Positions 1 to 5,338 of a DNA stretch of 5,535 bases are shown here, piece by piece. This stretch comes from Selenomonadaceae bacterium (GTDB lineage: Bacteria; Bacillota; Negativicutes; Selenomonadales; Selenomonadaceae): contig JAFUTM010000402.1 in NCBI GenBank assembly GCA_017484235.1, positions 1 through 5,535 of the forward strand. The letters are read 5' to 3'. Under the pieces are notes generated by a model. That model was not told the DNA's origin, did not search any database, and saw only the letters and a list, made by a program, of their open reading frames with translations. Positions within the stretch are counted from its first letter, which is position 1, and each line of letters starts with the position of its first letter. The position numbers were made by a program, and so were the translations under genes.

Positions 1-63
1 CTCGGCTGGATAAGAGAGAACAACCCGAACATCATTTTAAATCCTGTGCCTTTCGAGTCATAA
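1..63 (+). CDS. 3' end of an upstream gene, possibly an ECF transporter ATPase (partial)
   Basis: Frame 1 is open from the window edge to a TAA at 61-63 and encodes 20 residues ending in NPVPFES. The stop lies only 3 bases before the ecfT start, the spacing expected of a translationally coupled operon gene. In many Firmicutes the genes directly before ecfT encode the paired ATPases EcfA1 and EcfA2, so an EcfA C-terminus is the natural guess. That guess rests on gene order only, because the visible residues carry no ATPase motif. A second open frame (frame 3) also runs through this stretch and stops at 105-107 inside ecfT, so the frame choice is not certain. Confidence 0.45.
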   Translation, partial: LGWIRENNPNIILNPVPFES

Positions 64-66
64 CTT

Positions 67-867
67 ATGCTTCAAGATATAACTTTTGGACAGTTTTTTC
101 CAATTGATTCAATTCTACACAGGCTCGACCCGCGCATAAAAATTGTATCGCTGTTGATTTTAGTAATTCTAATCTTTATCGTTGACGGAGGCGTGAGTTA
201 TGCGATTTTAACGACATTTTTAATGATGTTGATTGCCTTATCAAAAGTGCCGACGACAATCATATTAAAATCACTAAAGCCGCTGATATGGATAATCGCG
301 CTTACGTTTATCGTCCACCTCTTCAGCCACGAAGGCGAAGTACTATGGAAAGTCGCGATATTTGAGGTCACGGACGAGGGCTTAAAATATGGAGCACTAA
401 TCAGCTTGAGGCTGGTATTGCTGATTATGATGTCGTCACTCTTAACATTTACAACGTCACCGCTAAAGTTGACCGACGCACTTGAAAAACTATTATCGCC
501 GCTCTCAAAGGTCGGAATATCCTCACACGAACTGGCAATGATAATGACGATAGCTCTTAGATTTATACCAACTCTTTTAGAAGAAACAGATAAAATTATT
601 AAGGCGCAATCCGCTCGCGGCGTAGATTTTGAGTCGGGCAATATTTTAAGACGTATAAAATTAATGGTGCCGGTATTAGTTCCGCTCTTTCTATCCGCGT
701 TTAGGCGAGCCGACGCCCTTGCAATGGCAATGGAATCAAGATGTTATCGCGGCGGCGAAGGACGCACTCATATGAAAGAGCTGCGAATAAAAACCATTGA
801 CTATACGGCGGCTTTTATAATAGTTATTGTTTCGGCAACGTTGTTATATTTAAAAATCAATCAATAA
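67..867 (+). CDS. ecfT: Energy-coupling factor transporter transmembrane subunit EcfT
   Basis: EcfT is the membrane scaffold of ECF-type vitamin and metal importers. It links a substrate-binding S-component to the two cytoplasmic ATPases EcfA1 and EcfA2. The 266-residue length is typical of the family. The N-terminus carries the LHRLDPRIKI segment (residues 17-26) characteristic of EcfT. Hydrophobic segments lie near residues 25-39, 43-58, 73-86, 111-129 and 246-262. The two cytoplasmic coupling motifs that dock into the ATPases are recognisable: QSARG at 181-185 and ESRCYRGG at 223-230; the second has Ser-Arg-Cys where Ala-Arg is more usual. The ATG at 67 is chosen because it lies 3 bases after an upstream stop and starts the family N-terminus. 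It has only a weak ribosome binding site (GAG at 55-57), consistent with translational coupling. The specific vitamin cannot be read from EcfT alone. The gene is probably the last of its own operon, unrelated to the flagellar genes that follow. Confidence 0.93.
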   Translation: MLQDITFGQFFPIDSILHRLDPRIKIVSLLILVILIFIVDGGVSYAILTTFLMMLIALSKVPTTIILKSLKPLIWIIALTFIVHLFSHEGEVLWKVAIFEVTDEGLKYGALISLRLVLLIMMSSLLTFTTSPLKLTDALEKLLSPLSKVGISSHELAMIMTIALRFIPTLLEETDKIIKAQSARGVDFESGNILRRIKLMVPVLVPLFLSAFRRADALAMAMESRCYRGGEGRTHMKELRIKTIDYTAAFIIVIVSATLLYLKINQ

Positions 868-918
868 TTAATGCCCGTCCATATTTATAACTATATTTGA
901 CAAATTTTTTACTTATAT

Positions 919-947
919 TTGAAGGAATTGCGATTCTAATGTAGAAT
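919..947 (+). promoter_or_regulatory. Candidate sigma-A promoter for the flagellar operon
   Basis: A -35-like TTGAAG (919-924; 4 of 6 to TTGACA) and a -10-like TAGAAT (942-947; 5 of 6 to TATAAT) are separated by exactly 17 bases. This would start RNA near 954, about 90 bases before the chosen flgB start and after the ecfT stop. A perfect TTGACA also occurs at 897-902 but has no -10 at a workable distance. No convincing sigma-28 (FliA/SigD) promoter was seen. The call is by eye in AT-rich DNA where partial matches are common. Confidence 0.4.
933..947. promoter_or_regulatory. Dyad overlapping the -10 element, possible operator
   Basis: ATTCTA (933-938) and TAGAAT (942-947) are perfect inverted copies separated by 3 bases, and the right half is the proposed -10 of the operon promoter. 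A dyad in this position could let a dimeric repressor block RNA polymerase. Arms of 6 bases in AT-rich sequence can arise by chance, and I do not recognise the motif as the site of a known regulator. Confidence 0.2.
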
Positions 948-1045
948 GTGAAATTAGGGATTTTTATTTGTTACGTCAAGTCAATTTTTTGAAATGAAAC
1001 TGATTGAAGAAAAATAAAATCAATGGAAAGGTGCGTGAAATAAAA

Positions 1046-1468
1046 GTGCTGGAACAAATTATGAATTCCTCTAATTTTAATTATTTATCACGAGCAATGG
1101 CGGCAGCAAATATACGACAAGAAGTAATTTCTCACAATATCGCCAATGTTAATACACCAAACTATCGGAAAAGCAATCTGGTCTTTGAAACTTTACTCGC
1201 CAAAGAGCTTTATGGTGATAATTCAGACAGACTGCCAATGGCAAGAACAAATGACCGACATTTACCGGCGGCAAATATGCCATATATAGCGATGCCAACG
1301 GTAGTTCAAGACCACGAAACATTAATGCGTGTAGACGAAAACAACGTGGACATTGATATTGAAATGGCAAATCTGGCCAAAAATCAAATTTACTTCAATG
1401 CACTTGCATTACAGATGTCAAATTATGTCAGCAAAGTTAAAAGCGTCATAACAAGTGGACAAGGCTAA
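1046..1468 (+). CDS. flgB: Flagellar basal-body proximal rod protein FlgB
   Basis: FlgB is one of the proximal rod subunits, exported through the flagellar type III apparatus and assembled between the MS-ring/FliE and the distal rod. The rod-protein signature NIANVNTPNY is at residues 31-40. The C-terminal part has the family pattern DENNVDIDIEMA (97-108), followed by the helix that packs in the rod core. Start choice: the frame is open back to a TTG at 1004, which has no ribosome binding site and would add 14 basic residues. GTG at 1046 (140 residues, beginning VLEQI) gives the usual distance from start to NIAN. ATG at 1061 (135 residues) is also possible, with a weak GGAA at 1051-1054. For GTG 1046 the nearest purine-rich site, GGAAAGG at 1025-1031, is rather far upstream. 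Product identity is firm; the start is not. First gene of the flagellar operon. Confidence 0.92.
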   Translation: MLEQIMNSSNFNYLSRAMAAANIRQEVISHNIANVNTPNYRKSNLVFETLLAKELYGDNSDRLPMARTNDRHLPAANMPYIAMPTVVQDHETLMRVDENNVDIDIEMANLAKNQIYFNALALQMSNYVSKVKSVITSGQG

Positions 1469-1523
1469 TAAATAAAATTTTTTTAATTAATAGGTATTAT
1501 AAATTTTTTATATTATTATTTTT

Positions 1524-1552
1524 TTGAATAATGTGTTATTATGTGATATAAT
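1524..1552 (+). promoter_or_regulatory. Strong candidate sigma-A promoter in the flgB-flgC spacer
   Basis: TTGAAT (1524-1529; 4 of 6 to TTGACA) is followed after 17 bases by a perfect TATAAT (1547-1552). A TG at 1544-1545 one base before it makes a full extended -10. Transcription would start near 1559, giving flgC a leader of about 32 bases that contains its ribosome binding site GGAG (1581-1584). It is the best sigma-A match in the window and lies inside the operon. The rest of the 123-base spacer is A/T runs with no hairpin that looks like a terminator, so it would add to read-through from flgB. Confidence 0.6.
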
Positions 1553-1591
1553 ATTTGATATGGTATTTTTTAACGAGAATGGAGTACAACA

Positions 1592-2047
1592 ATGAGTATG
1601 TTTTTGGGAATTGATGCATCTGCGTCAGGTTTAACGGCCGAACGGCTGAGAATGGACGTAATATCAAATAACATCGCAAATGCCAATACCACACGTACAG
1701 AGCGAGGCGGTGCGTACCATCGGCGTTACGTAGTTTTTATGCCGCGCGAAAAAGAACTGGAAAGTTTTGAACAGATGCTCAAACGTGCAACAGGCTTTAG
1801 AAAGACTTCTGGTGAAGGTGTGCGTGCAGTTGCAATTGCGGAAGACCCAGAACAGGGTCCGCTTGTTTACGATCCAAGTCATCCAGACGCAAATGAAGAA
1901 GGCTATGTCGAAAAGCCTAATGTAAATATTGTCACTGAAATGGTTGATATGATTACGGCCTCTAGAGCCTACGAGGCAAATGCAACGGTAATTAACTCAG
2001 CAAAAGCTATGGCAATGAAAGCACTCGATATTGGCAGTGCAAAGTAA
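1592..2047 (+). CDS. flgC: Flagellar basal-body proximal rod protein FlgC
   Basis: FlgC is a proximal rod protein that assembles with FlgB and FlgF after export. The 151-residue length is normal. Residues 1-40 follow the family closely: hydrophobic start MSMFLGIDASASGL, then the rod signature NNIANANTTRTERGG (26-40). The middle has the FlgC-specific YDPSHPDANEEGYVEKPNVN (93-112). The C-terminal helix with ITASRAYEAN (121-130) is the conserved rod-core segment. ATG at 1592 has GGAG at 1581-1584 with 7 bases of spacing; a second in-frame ATG at 1598 is less well placed. It is preceded by its own good promoter candidate and followed by a repeat-filled spacer before fliE. Nothing is truncated or odd in the protein. 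Confidence 0.96.
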   Translation: MSMFLGIDASASGLTAERLRMDVISNNIANANTTRTERGGAYHRRYVVFMPREKELESFEQMLKRATGFRKTSGEGVRAVAIAEDPEQGPLVYDPSHPDANEEGYVEKPNVNIVTEMVDMITASRAYEANATVINSAKAMAMKALDIGSAK

Positions 2048-2051
2048 ATAG

Positions 2052-2119
2052 CAATTAACAATTGATAACGTACAATTAACAATGAAAAGATTATAATTGT
2101 TCTTTATTAATTCTTAATT
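2052..2119. repeat. Heptad-periodic, imperfect inverted repeat in the flgC-fliE spacer
   Basis: Positions 2052-2086 read as five consecutive 7-base units: CAATTAA, CAATTGA, TAACGTA, CAATTAA, CAATGAA. The 11-base CAATTAACAAT occurs twice, 21 bases apart (2052-2062 and 2073-2083). In addition, 2053-2068 pairs with 2104-2119 over 16 positions: 14 Watson-Crick pairs, one G-T (G-U in RNA) and one mismatch, around a 35-base loop. A perfect TATAAT (2092-2097) lies in the loop, but its best-spaced -35 (CGTACA, 2069-2074) is poor. The right arm ends 4 bases before the fliE ribosome binding site. The same style of repeat fills the spacers after fliF and fliG. Confidence 0.6.
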
Positions 2120-2123
2120 ATCG

Positions 2124-2133
2124 AAGAGGGTGA
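2124..2133 (+). promoter_or_regulatory. Ribosome binding site that fixes the fliE start
   Basis: AAGAGGGTGA is close to the ideal anti-16S complement and sits 5 bases before ATG 2139. An in-frame GTG at 2130 lies inside this motif, so it is part of the binding site and not the start codon. Confidence 0.75.
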
Positions 2134-2138
2134 ATAAA

Positions 2139-2441
2139 ATGGAAATAGAACCGTTGCAAATGACACCAGTGACACTACACGCAACCAGTCATATAGGCGA
2201 AACGCAGCCGCAAGTACCACCTAAGTCTTTTGGTCAATTCCTCGTTGATGCATTAAAGGCGACCAATGATCTTCAGTTGCAGTCCGACGCGATGAACGCG
2301 GCACTTGCTGCAGGAAGAGTTGAAGATATATCGCAAGTTATGGTTGCCTCTCAAAAAGCTGAAATCGCAATGCAGCTCACTTTGCAACTTAGAAATCGTG
2401 CTGTTTCTGCATATCAGGAAATAATGAGAATGCAGGTGTAA
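2139..2441 (+). CDS. fliE: Flagellar hook-basal body complex protein FliE
   Basis: FliE is the small adaptor that joins the FliF MS-ring to the proximal rod and is among the first substrates exported. From ATG 2139 the protein is 100 residues, the usual family size. Residues 30-58 (SFGQFLVDALKATNDLQ onward) form the first amphipathic helix. Residues 64-100 give the conserved second helix and hallmark C-terminus RNRAVSAYQEIMRMQV (85-100). The N-terminal 25 residues are variable, as usual. The start is set by the ribosome binding site at 2124-2133; an in-frame GTG at 2130 would add three residues but overlaps that site. fliF follows after only 22 bases, the tightest junction in the flagellar part of the window, so the two are surely co-transcribed. 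Confidence 0.95.
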   Translation: MEIEPLQMTPVTLHATSHIGETQPQVPPKSFGQFLVDALKATNDLQLQSDAMNAALAAGRVEDISQVMVASQKAEIAMQLTLQLRNRAVSAYQEIMRMQV

Positions 2442-2463
2442 TTAATCAGAAGGGATTGAGACC

Positions 2464-4065
2464 ATGGCAGATTGGATAGCGCGGTACCGAGAAATCTGGA
2501 ACAGATACAGCGGTCGTCAGCGTTATATAATCGTCGGCTCCGCTGCGGCTTTTCTGCTCTTGCTCTTGGGTATCAGCTTTTGGTATGGCAGCAAGCCGGA
2601 TATGGTGCCGCTGTACACCAATTTGGAGACAAAAGATGCCGGCGATGTAGTAAATCAATTAAAAGAATCTGGTGTTCAATACAGTATAGAAGAAAGCAAA
2701 ACAGGCACGACCATTTTTGTACCTGCTTCACAAGTTCACGATGCCAGATTGGAACTTGCAACAAATGGCTTGCCACGCGGCAATAAAGGCTTTGAAATTT
2801 TTGATGACAGCAAACTTGGCGTAACCGAGTTTCAAAACAGAATAAATTATTTACAAGCCTTGCAAGGTGAACTGACGCGCACGATTGAGCAGATTGATGC
2901 TGTACAAAAAGCGCGTGTACATATTGTTTTACCAGAAGACAGTTTATATAAACAAAACGAGAAGCCGGCTACTGCGTCAATTATGTTGATATTGAAGCCT
3001 GGCGCTAAGATTGAACAGCGTGAAATTAAAGGCATTGTCAATCTGGTAAGTCACAGTATTCAAAGTTTGCAGCCTGAAAATGTCACTATAGTTGATGAAT
3101 CTGGCAATATTTTAAACGAAAATGATAGTGACGAAATGGCGAAAGAGCAGCGAATGAGCTTGCAAACGCTGAATCAGATTGAGATGACTCGAAAAGTTCG
3201 CGACCATTTACAAAATAATATACAGACTATGCTGGATCAGACGCTTGGTGAAGGCAATGCCTTTGTCAGAGTCAACGTTGAGCTTGACTTTGATGAACGC
3301 AAGACCGACAAGCAGACGTTTACACCAGTTGTTGACGAGTCCGGTATTATTCGCAGTCAACAAGATATTAGTGAAGCCTATAATGGTGAATCAAATATTC
3401 CAGGCGGACCGGCTGGCGTTGAAGGCAATATTCCTGGTTATGTTGCCGAAGAACGGAACGCGAATGCCGAATATGAGCGCAAAGAATCAACTAAAAACTA
3501 TGAAATCAACGAAGAGAATCAAAAGATTGTTGCATCTCCAGGCTCAATTCGCCGTTTGACAGTGGCAGTTTTAGTTAATGATACTATAACTGAACCGCAG
3601 CAGGAAAGTTTACTTCGTACAGTGAGTTCTGCGGCCGGCATCAATGAGGATCGCGGCGATATAATTTCAGTTGAGCCGTTGCCGTTTAGTACGGAAATGC
3701 GTGATCGTCGTCAAGCTGAAGAAGCTGCGGCACGTGAGCGTCAAGAACGTATCTTCTACACTGAAGTTGGTGCGATCATTCTGCTTGCCTCTCTCATTAT
3801 TGGTGGGTTCCTTATGTACCGTCGTCGCAAACGTCAAGAACGTGAGGCGGCTGAAGAAGCTATCCGTCAGGCTGAACTTGAACAGCAGCGTCTTGAAGAA
3901 GAAGCGCGTCAAGCTGCTATTGAAGCTGGCAGAATTGAAGAAGCTAAACTTACGCCTGAAGAGCGTCGTCAACGTGACGAGAAAAACGCTATTATCAAAC
4001 TTATCGACGAGAAACCTGCAGAAGTTGCTATGCTCATCAAGCAGTGGCTTTCTGAGGACGATTAA
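2464..4065 (+). CDS. fliF: Flagellar MS-ring protein FliF
   Basis: FliF forms the membrane-embedded MS-ring on which the rod, export gate and rotor are built. The 533 residues are family length. Order: short cytoplasmic N-terminus; first membrane helix near 21-41; periplasmic YscJ/FliF-type ring-building region, with LYTNLETKDAG (50-60), GNKGFEIFDDSKLGVTEFQ (106-124) and ARVHIVLPEDSLY (150-162) all strongly conserved; a variable Gly/Pro/Asn-rich stretch near 305-325; second membrane helix near 433-452; a charged Arg/Glu-rich segment (453-506) likely helical or coiled; and the FliG-binding tail NAIIKLIDEKPAEVAMLIKQWL (508-529). ATG 2464 has AGAAGGGA at 2448-2455. From about 3670 arginine codons become almost all CGT, whereas earlier parts mix CGT, CGC, CGA, CGG and AGA. 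This may reflect selection on the repetitive charged tail; I see no sign of transfer. fliG, its binding partner, is next after 130 bases. Confidence 0.97.
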   Translation: MADWIARYREIWNRYSGRQRYIIVGSAAAFLLLLLGISFWYGSKPDMVPLYTNLETKDAGDVVNQLKESGVQYSIEESKTGTTIFVPASQVHDARLELATNGLPRGNKGFEIFDDSKLGVTEFQNRINYLQALQGELTRTIEQIDAVQKARVHIVLPEDSLYKQNEKPATASIMLILKPGAKIEQREIKGIVNLVSHSIQSLQPENVTIVDESGNILNENDSDEMAKEQRMSLQTLNQIEMTRKVRDHLQNNIQTMLDQTLGEGNAFVRVNVELDFDERKTDKQTFTPVVDESGIIRSQQDISEAYNGESNIPGGPAGVEGNIPGYVAEERNANAEYERKESTKNYEINEENQKIVASPGSIRRLTVAVLVNDTITEPQQESLLRTVSSAAGINEDRGDIISVEPLPFSTEMRDRRQAEEAAARERQERIFYTEVGAIILLASLIIGGFLMYRRRKRQEREAAEEAIRQAELEQQRLEEEARQAAIEAGRIEEAKLTPEERRQRDEKNAIIKLIDEKPAEVAMLIKQWLSEDD

Positions 4066-4066
4066 T

Positions 4067-4181
4067 TTAATTAGGAATGTTGAATTAGGAATTAGGAATT
4101 GGCGATATAATGTTATTAATAGATGTCAATTTAATTCTAGTAGTACTAATTCATCATTCCTCATTTTTAATTCCTAATTAA
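4067..4181. repeat. Long imperfect inverted repeat (MITE-like) in the fliF-fliG spacer
   Basis: The outer 12 bases are perfect inverted copies (TTAATTAGGAAT at 4067-4078 and its complement at 4170-4181). Pairing continues imperfectly inward, about 28 of 36 positions when 4067-4102 is compared with the reverse complement of 4146-4181. Both arms are 7-base periodic. The left arm has GGAATTA-type units from 4074 to 4101; the right has ATTCATC, ATTCCTC, ATTTTTA, ATTCCTA in register from 4149. The central 43 bases contain a TATAAT (4106-4111). The element fills nearly the whole spacer, starting 2 bases after the fliF stop and ending 2 bases before the fliG ribosome binding site GGAGGTG (4184-4190). 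It has no open reading frame and no clear target-site duplication. It is not a typical terminator: the stem is AT-rich and no T-run follows it. Confidence 0.7.
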
Positions 4182-4195
4182 TTGGAGGTGTTATT

Positions 4196-5245
4196 ATGCC
4201 AGCAGCAGCGGCGAGTAACAGTATGGATATGTATGGCGATTCGGGCAGTAAGCTAACTGCACACGAAAAAGCGGCAATATTATTTATAACTTTGGGACCG
4301 GAGTATTCGGCAAAGTTGTTTCAGCATATGGACGATGATGAGATTGAGAGTATAACCCTTGAAATCGCCAATCACAAGCAGGTTCCGGTTGAATTAAAAG
4401 CTGAGATAATGAGTGAGTTCTATCAAATGGCGATGGCTCGCGATTATATTTCGACTGGCGGCTTGGAATATGCACAGAACGTTTTGGAGAAAGCGCTTGG
4501 TGCCGACAAGGCAATGGATATTATCAACCGTTTGACAACGAGTTTACAGGTCAGACCGTTCGACTTTTTACGCAAGACCGATCCGTCTCAATTGTTAAAC
4601 TTTATACAAAACGAGCATCCTCAGACTATAGCACTGGTTATGGCGTACTTGGAACCGGACCAGGCGGCAATTGTTATGAGTGGACTGGCAACCGATGTAC
4701 AGGCGGACGTGGCAAAACGTATCGCGATGATGGATAGAACTTCACCTGATGTTATTCGTGAAGTTGAGCGCGTGCTGGAGCGTAAGCTCTCGTCGATGAT
4801 GACGCAAGACTTTACTTCTGCTGGTGGTATTCCGGCGATCGTCGAAGTTCTCAACCGCGTCGACCGCACAACAGAAAAAACCATTATCGAGACATTGGAA
4901 GTCGACAATCCAGAGCTTGCCGAAGAAATCAAACGCCTTATGTTCGTCTTCGAAGACATTGTTATGCTGGACGACAGATCACTGCAAATGGTGCTGCGTG
5001 AAGTTGACACTAAAGACCTGTCACTGGCGATGAAGGCAACGCCTCAAGATGTTTCCGAAAAAGTTTATAAAAATATGTCCAAACGTGCGGCGGATATGCT
5101 CCGTGAAGAGATTGAATATATGGGACCGGTTAAGATTCGCGACGTTGAAGAAGCGCAGCAGAAAGTTGTCAACGTCATACGTACATTGGAAGAAAAGGGC
5201 GAAATCGTCATCTCTCGTGGACAGGGCGACGAAATGATAGTCTAA
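4196..5245 (+). CDS. fliG: Flagellar motor switch protein FliG
   Basis: FliG is the rotor protein on the cytoplasmic face of the MS-ring. Its N-terminal domain binds FliF, its middle domain binds FliM, and its C-terminal domain meets the stator to give torque. The 349 residues are slightly over usual length because of a low-complexity Ala/Ser/Met start (1-18). The middle-domain EHPQ motif is at 140-143, the flexible Gly-Gly linker at 210-211, and the MFVF motif at 249-252. By motif alignment to E. coli, the torque residues K264, R281, D288, D289 and R297 correspond here to K280, R297, E304, E305 and K313, so every charge is kept. This predicts a working motor, while the ion used (H+ or Na+) cannot be told. 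ATG 4196 has an ideal GGAGGTG (4184-4190) 5 bases upstream. The gene lies between two repeat-filled spacers. Confidence 0.97.
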   Translation: MPAAAASNSMDMYGDSGSKLTAHEKAAILFITLGPEYSAKLFQHMDDDEIESITLEIANHKQVPVELKAEIMSEFYQMAMARDYISTGGLEYAQNVLEKALGADKAMDIINRLTTSLQVRPFDFLRKTDPSQLLNFIQNEHPQTIALVMAYLEPDQAAIVMSGLATDVQADVAKRIAMMDRTSPDVIREVERVLERKLSSMMTQDFTSAGGIPAIVEVLNRVDRTTEKTIIETLEVDNPELAEEIKRLMFVFEDIVMLDDRSLQMVLREVDTKDLSLAMKATPQDVSEKVYKNMSKRAADMLREEIEYMGPVKIRDVEEAQQKVVNVIRTLEEKGEIVISRGQGDEMIV

Positions 5246-5250
5246 TAATA

Positions 5251-5320
5251 CAATGCGTAATGCTTAATTCATAATTCTCAATTGAAATAATTCCTCATTC
5301 AACATTCCTAATTCCTAATT
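5251..5320. repeat. Tandem degenerate heptad array in the fliG-fliH spacer
   Basis: Ten consecutive 7-base units run without a register break: CAATGCG, TAATGCT, TAATTCA, TAATTCT, CAATTGA, AATAATT, CCTCATT, CAACATT, CCTAATT, CCTAATT. Only the last two are identical; the rest share an AATT/CATT core. ATTCAACATTCCTAATT (5297-5313) is an exact reverse-complement copy of 4069-4085 in the fliF-fliG spacer. Unlike the other two elements this one has no clear opposing arm. It starts 5 bases after the fliG stop and ends 5 bases before the fliH ribosome binding site. No terminator is seen. Confidence 0.65.
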
Positions 5321-5325
5321 AGATT

Positions 5326-5336
5326 GGTGGTGGTGA
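5326..5336 (+). promoter_or_regulatory. GGTGGTGGTGA ribosome binding site that sets the fliH start
   Basis: The last eight bases (GGTGGTGA, 5329-5336) match the ideal GGAGGTGA in 7 of 8 positions and lie just before TTG 5339. Three in-frame GTG codons (5327, 5330, 5333) fall inside the site and would have no binding site of their own, so TTG 5339 is preferred. Confidence 0.55.
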
Positions 5337-5338
5337 GA

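Noticed and set aside
198..641. 147-codon open frame on the - strand inside ecfT
   Set aside because: Antisense shadow of a well-supported ecfT; no ribosome binding site or family resemblance was seen.
994..1043. Tiny leader peptides before flgB (ATG 994 to TAA 1017; ATG 1023 to TAA 1043)
   Set aside because: Neither has a ribosome binding site; frames of 6-7 codons are expected by chance.
2062..2097. Possible promoter TTGATA with TATAAT before fliE
   Set aside because: Spacing is 24 bases; the correctly spaced -35 (CGTACA) matches only 3 of 6.
4080..4111. Possible promoter TTGAAT (4080-4085) with TATAAT (4106-4111) before fliG
   Set aside because: The hexamers are 20 bases apart, too far for sigma-A, there is no TG before the -10, and both lie within the repeat element.
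3671..4177. 168-codon + strand open frame overlapping the end of fliF and running into the fliF-fliG spacer
   Set aside because: It is a shifted reading of the fliF Arg/Glu-rich tail, giving a Lys/Arg/Val/Leu-rich product with no recognisable domain; fliF in its own frame is intact to the expected FliG-binding tail.
4067..4181. Intrinsic terminator between fliF and fliG
   Set aside because: The stem is AT-rich and the right arm is followed by TTGGAGG, not a T-run; it would also cut the operon between two partner genes.
4621..5010. 129-codon Ser/Thr-rich open frame on the - strand inside fliG
   Set aside because: The Ser/Thr/Ile-rich composition is what an antisense reading of fliG produces; fliG is complete with all its motifs.
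5251..5320. CRISPR-like array
   Set aside because: Units are 7 bases and degenerate with no spacers between them, and no cas gene is present.
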